Origin: Apoda limacodes
Lineage: Eukaryota; Arthropoda; Insecta; Lepidoptera; Limacodidae
Assembly: GCA_946406115.1 (NCBI GenBank)
Contig: OX291552.1
Coordinates: 2,604,001-2,668,000, forward strand
Length of the DNA: 64,000 bases
Direction of reading: 5' to 3'
Numbering within the stretch: the stretch's first letter is position 1; every line of letters begins with the position of its first letter. The notes beneath the pieces are model-generated. The model was given only the letters and a program-made list of their open reading frames with translations, had not been told where the DNA came from and searched no databases. Both the position numbers and the translations under genes were made by a program. Shown here piece by piece: positions 1 to 11,133 of the stretch.

Positions 1-442
1 AGAGCTACTTTTTTTTTTTATTAAAGACATTTTTATATTTTTGTTATATAAATTTCAACTTGATACCTCTTAGCATTCCTGAGTAAAAAGGTCTTGACAG
101 ACAGACAAACTTTTTTTTAAAGTCGTATACCAACAAAAAATTAAAAAATTCCAGATTTTTTCTGTATTTGTATATATTATGACCTTACTTTATGTCAATT
201 TTCAACAGGAGAACTATTTGTGAATGCCAAAGTATACGTCAAAAATGGCCGTATTTTTTATTGTTTTGAATTAGAAGCTTAATTTTTTTTACGGCTTCAA
301 TGATCCGTAGAATTTAGTATTTAATATTAATTTCAACTTAATACCTCCAGGCGTGCCTGAGAAAGGGTCTTGACAGACAGACGGAACAAAGTGATCCTAT
401 AAGGGTTTCTTTTTTCTTTTTGAGCTACGGAACTCTAAAAAC
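1..442 (+). repeat. Family A dispersed repeat, 3' part
   Basis: The stretch ends in a block typical of family A: 'gatcctataagggtt', a T-rich run, then 'gctacggaactctaaaaa'. It holds two 'ggtcttgacagacagac' blocks (near 90 and 367), so it is either two truncated copies in tandem or one copy with an internal duplication. The same family recurs complete at 15391-16101. It has no coding capacity and its 5' end lies outside the window. Confidence 0.7.
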
Positions 443-1171
443 CATTTTTCGATACAGGGATCCGTTTGCCAACTATTATCCTTTGAAGTGCTAATTTTTG
501 TTAGAGTCAAGCTCTGCTAGCTAAATGTTAGTTTATGGTAAGGTAAAAAAATCACGGCAGTATTATATAACAAGGTTAAAAAGAAAACCATCACCGCTAA
601 GTAGGCTTTACAAGTTAACGAGTAAGAGTGGACTACTTATAAATTGTACTTGAAGAACTGTGACGGGTTACAACGGGTTCCACTGCTCGTGGCCCGATTT
701 GCACTTAGCCGGTTTGTAAGTTATTGATTCACCTGACTGAGGGCCGACCCCCGCCGTCTATATTTTACAGGAGCAATAAAATTTAGTTTTTAGGAAATTT
801 CAAAAAACGCAACACTCGGGGCGCGTGTTCGGATCGCCCTTAAGAGCTATGTAGGTATGAGAACAAACGGAACCCCTAAAGTTGTGTTATTTCTGTCCTT
901 CGTCATTATTTTTGCATTGATTCTAATGCAATTTTACAGAAATATGTGTTTTGTAAACCGCTATAGAGTTTTACAACGAAAATAAATATATAAAGTAGCT
1001 CTTCATACATTTATCAGAAGGACGATGTTTCTCGTTGCGTATGGCGTCTTTGGATAAAATCTCTTAAATGTATTAAGGTTCTTAAGTATATTTTTTTTAT
1101 CAGAAATATATTTTGCGACTTATTAGCTTTTTAAAAAAGCAAATTTAAGCAAAAAAGTAAATTTTGTGTGT
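443..1171. other. No recognised feature
   Basis: AT-rich sequence without a convincing open frame. A slightly GC-richer patch at 655-770 has no recognisable motif. Confidence 0.5.
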
Positions 1172-1310
1172 TCTCCTAAAATTGTGCGTATCCCCCTTAA
1201 ATTGTGTCACCCCCTTAAATTGGGTATGTCCCCCTTAAATTGTGCGTGTCTTCCTTAAATTGTGTGTGTCCCCCTTAAATTGTGTGTTTCTTCCTTAAAC
1301 TGTGTGTGGG
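1172..1310 (+). repeat. 20 bp tandem repeat, about 7 units
   Basis: Seven diverged units of roughly 20 bp, consensus close to 'cccccttaaattgtgtgtgt'. Units alternate between a 'ccccc' and a 'cttcc' start. It is a short minisatellite with no open frame of note. Confidence 0.85.
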
Positions 1311-1744
1311 AGTTCATTAAATATAAAAAAAAACAATTACAATGATAAAGCTATAGTACAAATACTACCTACGATATATGTTTTAAACAAAATCGGTTCC
1401 CAAGTTTTTTAGAAATCCGCTATAATTATCATTCTACGGAACCCTTAATTATTGCGTCTATGATACTTATTTGACCAGTGTTTCAAAATATGTTAATAGA
1501 ATATCGATTGTAAATATATTAATGCTTAGATATTATTTTAATAATATTACAAAAATGCCTTGTAGTTTTAAATAGCAATAATGTATCGAATTATGGACAG
1601 CTCTTCCAGTATTACAAGGCACGCCTTATTACATGTAAGCGCCAGATAAGTCTGTGTGTGCAATTAACCTTCACATGTTTTAACTGTTGGAGCAACGTCT
1701 GATTCTAAACAACCTTGGGCGAAGACAATTGGTGCAGTAGTCCA
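1311..1744. other. AT-rich DNA with one short repeat scrap
   Basis: Nothing coding. The segment 'attctacggaaccctta' near 1431-1447 resembles a minus-strand end of family A but is too short to delimit. Confidence 0.4.
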
Positions 1745-1962
1745 TCACCCGCCCTAAATTCGGTTATTGCTGTAGGATATCAACGGCATCTCCTCAATAA
1801 TAAAAAAAACTGACTCTCACTTGACGTTTCTAAGTAGCTTATGGCCTTCCTCGGGACACAAACTATCTCCATGCCAAATTTCATCTTAATCGGTAAAGCG
1901 GTTTAAGTGTGAAGAGGTAACAGACAGAGTTACTTTCGCATTTATAATATTAGTATCTATAT
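1745..1962 (-). repeat. Family B dispersed repeat
   Basis: Read on the minus strand it runs from 'atactaatattataaatgcg' through 'aactctgtctgttacctctt' and 'accgattaagatgaaatttg' to 'ttgaggagatgccgttga'. The same order of blocks appears on the plus strand at 62480-62690, so the two are copies of one element in opposite orientation. It is non-coding and non-autonomous. Confidence 0.75.
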
Positions 1963-2460
1963 GTATGGCATTTCAACTGAAACCATTTTAAGCAGAAATT
2001 CTATCTAAAACACATATAAAAGGTATAATAAATAACATGAAATAATAATAAAAAATATATAACTATTTTAATATATTTTCTAAATTTCTTTTCTTTTCTT
2101 GGTCGGGATATTACCACTATACGCTGTTATTAATTTGGTTTAATTAACATGCATGTTTCAACATACTTTTGACAACTGAAATGCTGCGGAAGATTTGAAT
2201 ATCCAGGTAGTATTTTTTCTGTTGATATTACACCAGCCGCCTCTCTGTTCTCTCTCTATTTATTGGAACTTTACAAATCAATTGTTAAATGTCTGCCACG
2301 CAGGCATTGAAATACCTGTTTATATTCGACCAACCTTGGAAAACACAGTACCTATATATATACGTTGCAAACTTCTAAAACACCTTAAATCCATTTGTAT
2401 CTGTTGCTACTAATATACCTTCTACCAAGGATAATACTTCTATGCCTACGAACAGTAAGA
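1963..2460. other. No recognised feature
   Basis: AT-rich. A 72-codon open stretch at 2195-2413 has no ATG start, biased composition or recognisable motif and is not called. Confidence 0.5.
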
Positions 2461-3409
2461 ATGTTTTAAAACTCTTTGACATTTATACGTTTCTATCGAA
2501 GTTGCCATCTTACGGAGTGCCTGAGGGTTTACGCTAATGGGTGGCTAGCTTTTTGTCCGGCAGACGCATACGAACCGTAGTTGACGGTAGTTGCTCTGAT
2601 AGCATGGACATTAATGCTGGTGTCCCGCAAGGCGCTGTGCTGTCTCCTACGCTGTTTCTACTGCATATCAATGATATGTTGGACATCAACAACATACATT
2701 GCTATGCAGATGACAGTACTGGAGACGCTTATTACACGGGCCGTGCAAGCATCCCTCGTTCCGTTGTGAAGGAAAAACGTGAAGAACTTGTGTCTCAAAT
2801 CGAGATCGGTCTGTCCAAGGACGGGAAAACTTGGTCAACCCTTCAAAGACACAAGTTTGCGCGTTCACCGCTAAGAAAACCCCATTCACTGTGGTCCCAC
2901 AATTCTAGAAAACTCCCCTCTCCATCTCCAAGAGCATTGGGATCCTTGGTGTTGACATCTCCAGCGATGTTCAGTTCCGAGATCATTTGCTAGACAAGGT
3001 AAAGCTGATGTCCAAAAAACTTGGTGTACTCAACAGAGCGAAGCAGTACATCACATCGGAGCAAAGGTTGCTGCTTTACAAGTCGCAAGTACGGCCCTAT
3101 ATGTAGTACTGCTGCCATCTCTGGGCGGGTGCACCCGGATACCAGCTTGGCCCTTTTGACTCGGTTCAACGACGGGCTGTAAGAATTGTCGACGATCCCA
3201 AACTCACTTGCGGTATCGAGCCCTTAAGTCTGAGGAGAGACTTTGCCTCCCTGTGTGTGTTCTACCGCTTGTACAATGGGTTGTGTTCTGAGGAATTGTT
3301 CGAAATGATGCCCACAGCTACTTTCTACCATCGCACCGCTCGCCTTCGGCAGGGAATTCATTCTCACACTAGAGCCCAAAACCTCGGCAGCGGGGCGTTT
3401 GATGACTGA
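2461..3409 (+). pseudogene. Broken Jockey-type LINE reverse transcriptase
   Basis: A decayed fragment of a Jockey/CR1-type non-LTR retrotransposon, a family very common in Lepidoptera. The frame reads SKLPSYGVPEGLR, stop (taa 2535-2537), WVASFLSGRR, then the RT block VPQGAVLSPTLFLLHINDML and the catalytic box CYADDSTGDAYYTG (YADD codons 2703-2714). Around 2800-2840 the reading switches by +1, after which NPSKTQVCAFTAKKTPF, GILGVDISSDVQFRDHL, KLGVLNRAKQYITSEQRLLL and HLWAGAP follow, with stops at 2906-2908 and 3114-3116. The C-terminal region reads as far as GIHSHT before homology is lost at about 3385. The endonuclease, the 5' half of the RT and the 3' tail are absent. It cannot make protein. 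The Jockey-type assignment is from recalled family sequence; the exact clade is not certain. A sister copy of the same subfamily lies at 20825-21235. Confidence 0.9.
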
Positions 3410-3737
3410 TTCGATCTGAGACGTCTTTTAAAGGGCAATAGAAGCCAAAATCATTAAATTTTTGTTGGTTTGTCTTTATGCTTCTAGGGAAACCTGGGGT
3501 AGAATGGGATTACTAAGCTTCGTTTACAATTTGTGAATTAATAAAATAAAAACCACTTATAATTGTTATTTTGGACGTTTATTTACTTAACAAAACTAAT
3601 CTTTTGCGTTTCATATGCTCTCGAAAACAGCAAAGAGTATATAAAACCATACAAAAGTTACAAGTTGGTACGCATGTCCACGTCCGTCACAGAGATATCA
3701 CTGAAGATGTGTAGGGACTAAACGAAGTTCAGTGTAT
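3410..3737. other. No recognised feature
   Basis: Non-coding, AT-rich flank of the LINE fragment; no poly(A) or LINE 3' tail is seen here. Confidence 0.5.
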
Positions 3738-3983
3738 TAAGTAGTAGGAAACTACTTGAGTTACACACACATTTCTGTGTATTTGAAATAAATTGTAAAT
3801 GTGTTAAGTAGTAGAAAAATAATTATTTTACGCATTTCCGTGAATTTAAATAAATATAAATGAGTTAAATACTAGTTAACCACTTATTTTTTACATATCT
3901 GTGTATTTAAAAAAGTTATAAATGTCTTAATTAGTAGGAAACTACTTATTTGACACATTTCTGTGTATTTTTAAATAATGTGT
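3738..3983 (+). repeat. Degenerate ~61 bp tandem array, 4 units
   Basis: Four units start at 3738, 3805, 3866 and 3928 and are 67, 61, 62 and 56 bp long. Each begins with a version of 'taagtagtaggaaactactt', then has a 'catttctgtgtattt' block and ends in 'aaatgtgt'. The start block can itself fold (agtag...ctact). It is diverged and non-coding. Confidence 0.75.
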
Positions 3984-4334
3984 TAGGTCAATGTCAGTTA
4001 CTCGGAAAAGAAACAAAATAAATTGAAATAAAAATATTGATATTTTGGAAGCTTTATCAAAGTTTGTTTTTAAACGATTTAATTTAAAATAAAAACTGCG
4101 CTTGGCTGTTGTAACGACATCCAGACTGTAAGACACTGCTTCTCTATAAATCTTTGGCACAGACTTGCTAAAAGTAAATTGCCAGTGCCGGCATTATTTG
4201 TCCGTCCTATTTACAGAATATGTAGTCATACTAATGTTCGTTGAAAAATATATCTAAATGTAGTAGGTATTTAGTTTTCTCTTAGTTAACTCAACCAATA
4301 AGTACTTACTATTATTTTATATAACTATTGTTCT
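3984..4334. other. No recognised feature
   Basis: AT-rich; nothing coding or repetitive recognised. Confidence 0.5.
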
Positions 4335-4415
4335 TCGTGACTTCTTAAAGGCTTTACATCAGGTGGACTGTAAGCTTGTTTGGCACTTGTGGCTCTTGTG
4401 GTGGTATAAAGAAAA
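4335..4415 (+). mobile_element. Jockey-type LINE 3' tail remnant
   Basis: Matches the LINE tail seen at 21125-21235 and 37000-37085: 'catcaggtggact', 'aagcttgtttgg' and a terminal 'ggtataaagaaaaa'. The upstream part of the tail is eroded. It is a 5'-truncated insertion with no coding sequence. Confidence 0.6.
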
Positions 4416-4783
4416 ACCATTTACAATTTGGGTACATATTCAAAACAAATAGTGCCAGTTCAATAAAAAGGTTTTTACAAATCATGCAAAAACCGTGATC
4501 GGAAAAAAAAATCACCTTTTTTTTCAATCAACATCACTAAAAATATTTAACTATAAGCATTTTGCTATTTAAAACGTATTATAATCATACAGCCCTAATT
4601 ACTCGAGTCGCAAAACGCACATTCATCTAAAAAGCCAGTGAATTAAATATTTACTTAAACAAAGTTTTTATAGAGCTCATACATTAATCTTCAATTGCAA
4701 TTGCAATTTCACCTTGTCCGTCCGTTCTCCATCCATATATCACAAAAATAATATTCAGAAACTATTTAAAACTTATATAGGTT
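4416..4783. other. AT-rich DNA with a thrice-repeated 19-mer
   Basis: The only notable item is 'aaatatttaactataagca' at 4541-4559, which occurs again exactly at 13571-13589 and 28799-28817. Confidence 0.5.
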
Positions 4784-5045
4784 TGTGGTGGCCGAGCGGT
4801 TTTGATTTCACTTTGCGTCCTGAGTGGAGCGGAGGTTCGAGACCCGACGTTTCTCTTCCCCTTTCCCTTAATTTCTCAAGTACATTGACTACTCACACCA
4901 CTGGCTTTTCGGTGAAAGAACATATCATGAGGAAAACTTGCTACGTCAAAAAAAACGTTTTTAAAGTCCACAATCCGCACTAGGCCCGCGTGTGGCCTAT
5001 GGTCCAGAATGGTGCCCCAACAGTGGGGACGTATGAGGCTAATAA
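4784..5045 (+). mobile_element. tRNA-derived SINE
   Basis: The head is tRNA-like: an A-box-like 'gtggccgagcggtt' near 4787 and a B box 'ggttcgagacc' near 4852, the internal RNA polymerase III promoter. The body has blocks that recur in lepidopteran SINEs: 'atcatgaggaaaacttg', 'tccgcactaggcccg' and 'tggcctatggtccag'. It would depend on a LINE for retrotransposition. An 89-codon open frame across it has no meaning. Confidence 0.8.
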
Positions 5046-5497
5046 GGAATTAAGACTTATGCGAACTACCATATAGTTTTCAATAACTAAAGAATAATTA
5101 TTTGTACTACCTTCAATAAAAAGTTTTATTTCGTACTCGAGTTAGTTTCGAAAATCAAACTTTCTGGACTTTCTTAAAATTATTTTTAATGAAATAGGTT
5201 ACTAAGTTTTTCAATATGTTAATAATTAACCCTAACAAAATGTGGGAACGAAAACGGTTAAAAATTTTAGGTAATGCACTAGGCAATAACAATTTAATGA
5301 CTTTTAATGTGTTCTATTTTAATTTAGGCTCAGTAGTCTTGAGATACGCTACTTAAAATTCGTCAAGTGTGAGTCGTATTATCACACAAAGTGTTAGAAG
5401 AAGTTGGGCTGAAGTGGTTGACCCAATTCTATTGAAATTTTATGAACGGAGAGAAAGGACATATTATTTGCTTAGAAAAAAGTCAAGTTTTTGATAT
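5046..5497. other. No recognised feature
   Basis: AT-rich, non-coding. Confidence 0.5.
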
Positions 5498-5955
5498 ACA
5501 ACTGATATCAGTTTCAATCGTAAAATCATACGGCGATCGAGAAATCTACTAAATTGGTACGCTTGAACGTTGTTGTAGCGCTCAATCGAAAACGGAATTT
5601 GGTGGCCAATTTCGGAACTAAAATCCTATACAAATATTAAGAATCGGTACTCTTTGAGCCATCGGATTTTGAGCCATCGGATCGAGAGTGAAATTAGGTA
5701 TGATGATCTGTGAAAAGAAATGTCAAAATTCTTAATAAACAAAACAAAACTATCGCTACGAAGATTTAACTTTCACTTTAATTTTCATTAGTTTCAGTAT
5801 TATTTTTATACTTTGTGATTTGTGATTTCGAAATGTGTGCAATCTTAATTTCAATCCAATCGCAATTTGGTTTAGGAGTACCGATAGAGATTGAGTTTAA
5901 GCTTGACACGAAATTGGATTGAAACTGGATTGGGATTGAAACTGATATCAGTTGT
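5498..5955. mobile_element. MITE-like element with 22 bp inverted termini
   Basis: The left end 'acaactgatatcagtttcaa' (5498-5519, 22 bp in all) is perfectly repeated in inverted orientation at 5934-5955. The interior (about 410 bp) has no transposase. The terminus is itself partly palindromic (aactgatatcagtt). The body has 'gagccatcggat' twice in tandem (5657-5684). It resembles a non-autonomous DNA transposon; the superfamily is unknown and target duplications were not clear. Confidence 0.7.
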
Positions 5956-6597
5956 AGGCCTCCTGAAATGATAATCAAAACTGAGGCAAACTTCATTATA
6001 TTCTAGCTAGTATTATTTTATATATATTAAAGCGAAATCTCTCTTTTTGCTCGATTCTCGAGTAGGAAAGTAAAGTTACTTATATTACGGTCTACCAAAG
6101 TTTCCCGTTGGTATAAATAAAGTCATATTCACCTTTATATAGTTCCTTGTTTCATATCATTTCAAGTTAAACAGACTAGCTTATGAGGTAGTTTGCCGAG
6201 CAGACAATAACGAAATAATATGTTTTGTGGGGATATGAGCTTCTCAACGAAATACTTGATAGAGAATTTCAGACTGTAGTAGAATACAATACGCGTTTTA
6301 TTTTAAGTGCGTATGTATTTACATTTCTAACTTTTATTTTACCGTAACATTAATAATGCTTCATGTAACAAAGAACACTAATAATAAAAGGCCAAAAAAC
6401 ATTAAACATTGTTTGGTGTCAAAGTGGAAAATTGACGGGATTGTAACATTCCGACTCGGGTTAGGATTCACGGTAAGTGAACACGAAATAGCTGCGAGAA
6501 GTTCGCCGAAGCTATCGCGGCACCGGCCTGAATAATAAATTCGACATTTCCACACAAACATCGGAATAAAACAATTTATTACAAAATGTAAACAGGA
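5956..6597. other. No recognised feature
   Basis: AT-rich up to about 6420, then more balanced composition; no supported open frame on either strand. Confidence 0.5.
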
Positions 6598-7286
6598 AGT
6601 GCCGTATTTTCATTTAGAACGCCACCCCCCCCCCTCCCCCCGCTACCCCCTCGGGACATAGACGAAAATACACGGTTATGATTAATTCCAAATGCGGAGC
6701 GCATTGATCAAGAAACCGGGTTTTTACTTCAAACTACCCATCTCATTCCCCCCGAGCCCTCCACGTGGGAGCGAGACTAAGCCTGCAACACTTCCTGTCT
6801 CACTCTAAAACAAAGATGCTAAAACTTCTTTCGCTAGTATGAAGATTTTAATTTCATATTTTTGACGAAACAGTTCTAATTTTACATGGAACATCGAATG
6901 AAAATGTGTCTTATGTGTAACGGAGTTACAGTTCAAAGTATACAGAGTTACAGACGGACTTGTATCCATTTTCTAATACTGAATTAGTTTTCGAAGTGAA
7001 AAGATACAGTCCCAAGATTGTGGCCTATATTACACTTTGTACAAATCTTATACGCTGCGTAACAAGGTTGATTATTGTTTGTGTTCAGTGCTTAAAGCAA
7101 TAATTTCTTGTGTTGTACCCCGAAATTAGTCGAATGAGGGGAAAGGGGTTCATACGATGGGTGGTTTTAAAAGAAGAAGGCAAAAAGGTGGGGATAGAAA
7201 GATGCGCAAAGACTTAGTTCTTGTGGGGGGAAGGGGGGGCGTTATAAAATATATAATTCTATACTTACAATACTTGTAAATACGGC
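6598..7286. repeat. Inverted-repeat pair with poly-C/poly-G arms
   Basis: The left arm (about 6598-6645) has 'gtgccgtatttt', then 'aacgcc', then C-runs. The right arm (about 7208-7286), on the opposite strand, has the same order: 'gtgccgtattt', then 'aacgcccccccc' and more C-runs. The right arm carries about 30 bp of extra AT-rich sequence between the blocks. The interior holds short G- or C-runs (6760s, 7135-7190) but no open frame. It could be an old inverted-repeat element or an inverted duplication; termini are not sharp. Confidence 0.5.
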
Positions 7287-8207
7287 ACGCGGAAGAACTG
7301 CGTGCGACATGTCTTGACACTCGTGGCAGCCGACTTCCGCTTTCAAAAGTTTGATAAGAAATCAGTTGATTGTTTTGTCTTTATTATTGTTGTGTGTCTC
7401 ATTTCGTTTTGTTATACATATCGCCGCGCCTTTTTCATCACTTAAAGTCGAATCTCAGATTTTGATCACAATTAAAATACGTTCTTTTATACTTAGTGCT
7501 TATTTAATGTACTTACTCAAAACTAAGAACGAAACATTGTTTCTCAGTCTTGTAAACATTTTAAACCTCAGTTCGCGAAAAGATCTTTTTTCTTTGAGAG
7601 GAATTTTGAGGTACATTAAAATAAAAATAATTGTATATTTTTTATAAATTGTGTGTGTGAGTCGATGTAGTACTATAAAATTTAGTTTTAGTTTAGTGTA
7701 TCCAAAACTTATAAATTATTAGATAAGAAAAAAATCTGATGTAAAACTTTTTTTGGAAGTGTCGTAACGTGACATGAGTATTGTCATAATGTCGTGTTTA
7801 AGTTTGTAAGTTTAAGACCTTATAACATAAAAATATGTATTTTTAGCGTAAAACAAGTAAATATTAATGTAATGGACAATTGCAACAAAATTCATAATTG
7901 AACAAAAAAATAAATTTTATATTAGTCAATATAATTTTTAAAAACTTTTAGTTAGATTTTCAATATCAATACAATATGTATTTTAGATACTGAATTTGAA
8001 AAAGAAGAACGTTTCAAACATATTGTTTAATTCTAATGTTTAATATTGTTAACTGCTTGAATACTGTGACTATTACCGATTAAATTGTGTTAACGAAATT
8101 ATTATTTCTTACAAGTATCAAGTATTGTAAGTCACGGTGTTGTGCTACATTCGCTGATATTTAGTCGCGAAACGGGATGTATTATAAAGGCGTAGTTGTT
8201 TAAAATA
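7287..8207. other. No recognised feature
   Basis: An open stretch at 7351-7647 (98 codons) starts only at TTG, is hydrophobic because of its AT-rich codons, and lacks any motif. The rest is AT-rich. Confidence 0.5.
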
Positions 8208-8290
8208 AGAGCAGGGCGCGGACGCCACGGCACAGCGGTCGCAGTGCACGAGGTGCGGGTTCGATTCGCGCAGAGCAAAAAGCAACGTAA
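8208..8290 (+). mobile_element. tRNA-derived SINE head
   Basis: An A-box-like 'ggcacagcggtc' (8229-8240) is followed by a B box 'ggttcgattcg' (8258-8268), at tRNA-like spacing. The local GC content is far above the flanks. The 3' body is not recognised beyond about 8290, so this is a short or truncated SINE rather than a tRNA gene: no acceptor stem can be paired. Confidence 0.65.
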
Positions 8291-8794
8291 AGTGAGATTA
8301 CCTGTTTTCGATACAGTGTTTTATACAATTTTCCAACCTTTGTGTAAGAAGTTCTTCTTTATTAAAGCAGATGGGAGAAAAAGAAGAAAGTTTTTTTTTA
8401 CTTGACTCATTGGATGAAACGTGTCTTCTGATATTTTATACTATTATAACGATTGAATTGCTATTATTTAATAATTTCAGATGGTAATATTTAGAATTTT
8501 ATTTAATATTATGGAAATATCAATTAAATTTCAAATAATTAGTATAATTACATTTTAAGATGAAATCTAGTATATCATTGTCTAGTCACAACTAGAGTAT
8601 TTTTTTTTATTTTTTGCTTTTTTATTTATGAATTTTCATCCATCAACTGGAATTTTATTTCTTATTACTATTAATAATACTTGTAATTGTATCATGATAA
8701 TAAAAATAAAAAAAATAAGTAGGTACCTAATACTAATTTTTGTCGAGTAAAGCTACCCATGTTTTATCCACTCATTTCGCGTGGTTCTTAGTAA
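8291..8794. other. No recognised feature
   Basis: Very AT-rich, with homopolymer A and T runs. Confidence 0.5.
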
Positions 8795-8882
8795 AAAGTT
8801 GTAGCTCGGGGGGCGCACTAGCGCCTACGCCGTAGCGCCTGGCCGCTACGATGTAGGCCCACTACGCCGCACGTAGCAGGGC
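8795..8882. repeat. GC-rich CTACG/CGTAG cluster
   Basis: Five copies of CTACG or its complement CGTAG lie within about 75 bp, in GC-rich sequence between AT-rich flanks. A larger cluster of the same pentamer is at 44405-44543, suggesting a shared repeat family. Confidence 0.5.
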
Positions 8883-9124
8883 TGTGCTCATGCAAATTAT
8901 CTCCTTTCCAATGCTTTTGATTTCAGCTTTTTATTTAAGATTCAGAAAATTATACAGTATTACGTTCTTAAGTTTCAAAGCGAGAATTTCAAATGTAGAG
9001 TTTACAGAGTTATATTTAGTGTAAAGTCTATTTAGCAAATCGATTTTTATAAAAAAAAGTGAATAGTAAATTGATTCCAAATGTAAGGTATATGGATTAT
9101 TGAGGTGCCGTAGTGATTATATAT

Positions 9125-9300
9125 TCATTAGAAGAAATTTTAAATTTTTTGGAATAAAAAGTAGCATTTTTTCTATTCCGGGATTTAACCTGTATGTGTG
9201 CCAAGTTTCATCCCGATCCATCCAGTGGTAGAAGCGTGATTGAACAACTTCCATCAATTCATCCGGATATACTTTCACATTTATAATATTATTAGGATTT
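9125..9300 (+). repeat. Family B dispersed repeat, 3' part
   Basis: Blocks in order: 'ggaataaaaagtagc', 'gtgccaagtttcatcccgat', 'ccagtggtagaagcgtgatt' and the terminal 'actttcacatttataatatt'. This is the usual end of the lepidopteran family B repeat; the 'gaagctagt' end is missing. Confidence 0.75.
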
Positions 9301-9636
9301 TTAGTTTATTTATTGCTTGTGGCTTCACTTGCATAGAAATTGTATATATTATTAGTTATTAATATGTTGTATTAAAAAATTTTATCAACATAATTTACGT
9401 ATACATACATATAAAATATACATACACTATAGCTATTTTAACAATGTCAAAGTAATTAGTAATTAAAGGCCGATGCAAACCAGATCAAATGCGTGACGTG
9501 CGCACGCGCCTTTTGTAATGTATGAAACTGTAAGAAAGATGCCAGATAAAATGCGTGACGTGTGTCATCCTTACTTTGTAAATAAACTCGCCACAAACGT
9601 CACAACTACTTAGGGACTTATGCAGTCTAATATATT
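9301..9636. other. Non-coding, with a duplicated GC-rich motif
   Basis: The segment 'aaatgcgtgacgtg' occurs at about 9487 and again at about 9548, each preceded by 'ccagat'. It may be a fragment of a larger repeat. The rest is AT-rich. Confidence 0.45.
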
Positions 9637-10215
9637 TTAAGATTTGTGTGTTTGTAAGTTAGATGTACTTGGACTGCATAAGTGTGTTTGTAAATTAGAT
9701 ATACTAGAACTGTTTAAATTTGTTTGTAAGTAAGATGTACTAGGTTGGCATAAGTGTGTTCGTAAATTAGATGAACTAGAACTGCATAAGTGTGTGTGTA
9801 AGTACATGTACAAAGACTGCATAAGTGTGTTTGTAAATTAGATGTACTAGGACTGCGTAAGTTTGTTTGTAAGTTAGATGTACTAGGACTGCATAAATGT
9901 GTTTGTAAGTTAGATGTACTAAGACCGCATAAGTGTGTTTGTAAGTTAGATGTACTAGGACTGCATAAGTATGTTTGTAAGCTAGATGTACTAAGACCGC
10001 ATAAGTGTGTTTGTAAATTAGATATACTAGGACTGCATAAATGTGTTTGTAAGTAAGATGTACTAGGACTGCATAAGTGTGTTTGTAAGTTAGATGTACT
10101 AGGACTGCATAAGTATATTTGTAAGCTAGATGTACTTGGACTGCATAAGTGTGTTTGTAAGTTAGATGTACTAAAACTGCATAAGTGTGTTTGTAAGTTA
10201 GATGTACCAGGACTG
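9637..10215. repeat. 36 bp minisatellite, 16 units
   Basis: Sixteen units share the consensus 'gtgtgtttgtaagttaga' + 'tgtactaggactgcataa'. All but one complete unit are 36 bp; the fifth (about 9788-9822) is 35 bp. Variants such as 'aagctaga' and 'aagaccgcat' recur in alternate units, suggesting duplication of unit pairs. Because 36 is a multiple of three, one minus-strand frame stays open through most of the array and repeats the 12-residue peptide CSPSTSNLQTHL. No in-frame ATG precedes it upstream of the 35 bp unit, so translation is not supported. Confidence 0.95.
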
Positions 10216-11133
10216 CATAAGTCTCTAGTAGTTATTAATATCTAAAATTGCAATATTATTTCATCCTTAATCGCTGCGAGAAACAGGGGCTAAGTTTTGT
10301 TTAAGTATGTATGTAAAAAAATACTAAAATAAATTATTAATCAGCAAAATGACCCAAAATTAAATTTCATAACAAATTGAAAAATCAAAAAAATTTTACG
10401 ATCCAAAGCCTAAATTTCTAAAAAGGCTGTAGTAATTCTCCGTAATGGATTACCTCATAATCCTTATCTTCGCTAAACTTCTGACTCTAAATGTTTACCC
10501 TCCGTATGCCAAAATATAAAGATATCTACGTAAGTATGCAAAACTACACTTAAGATCCCTCTAAGAAACACCCTAAAAACTTAAAAGTTCATTAGCCTTG
10601 ACAACCCTACTGCCTACTATCTTGCGCGCTCCTAAGACGCCCCCGCGGGGGGCTTTAAACTCCCCAAGGGGGTGAAATGCGGAAATATGAAGGGAGCGTT
10701 CATTTATCAATACACTCTGAGACTGTTTCTTTCTGTCTAAGAATTGATTATATTCTAAGAAAATTGATGGGGGGTGCCTCTTGAAAGTTTTGCAGCTTAA
10801 TGTTGGGGGGCAATGTGGGGGAGGGAGAGGAGGTCGTAATGTTTTGATTAGAGTTTTTGATGTTCCGCCTCGTATGTTTTCCGCTTTACATATATGTTTA
10901 TGTTTATATGTGACGGTAGGAGGCTGTGTTACTCTTAATGCTGTGTATTTTTATGGGTAAATCATTTGTTTATGGTGGATTGTGAGCTGGTTGATGCCAT
11001 AATTTGTTTATTTTTTAGTTTTATTATGTAGGTCAACAGACAGACCGAAGAGCTTATTTCCTCATTTGTTTTTATTAAAAACTTTGTAATTTAAAGCACA
11101 ATCCCTTTTGAAATTATAAAGTTATAAATTGAA
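10216..11133. other. Non-coding, with two G/C-run patches
   Basis: A GC-rich patch at 10620-10680 contains the foldable 'gcccccgcggggggc' and then 'ctccccaagggggtg'. A G-rich, purine-biased patch lies at 10768-10832. Similar runs occur at 15020-15062. Otherwise AT-rich. Confidence 0.5.

Noticed and set aside
7351..7647. 98-codon frame with a signal-peptide-like start
   Set aside because: It begins at TTG, not ATG, and its residue content follows from AT-rich composition.
9637..10215. CRISPR array
   Set aside because: The repeats are directly adjacent 36 bp units without unique spacers, and the DNA is animal.
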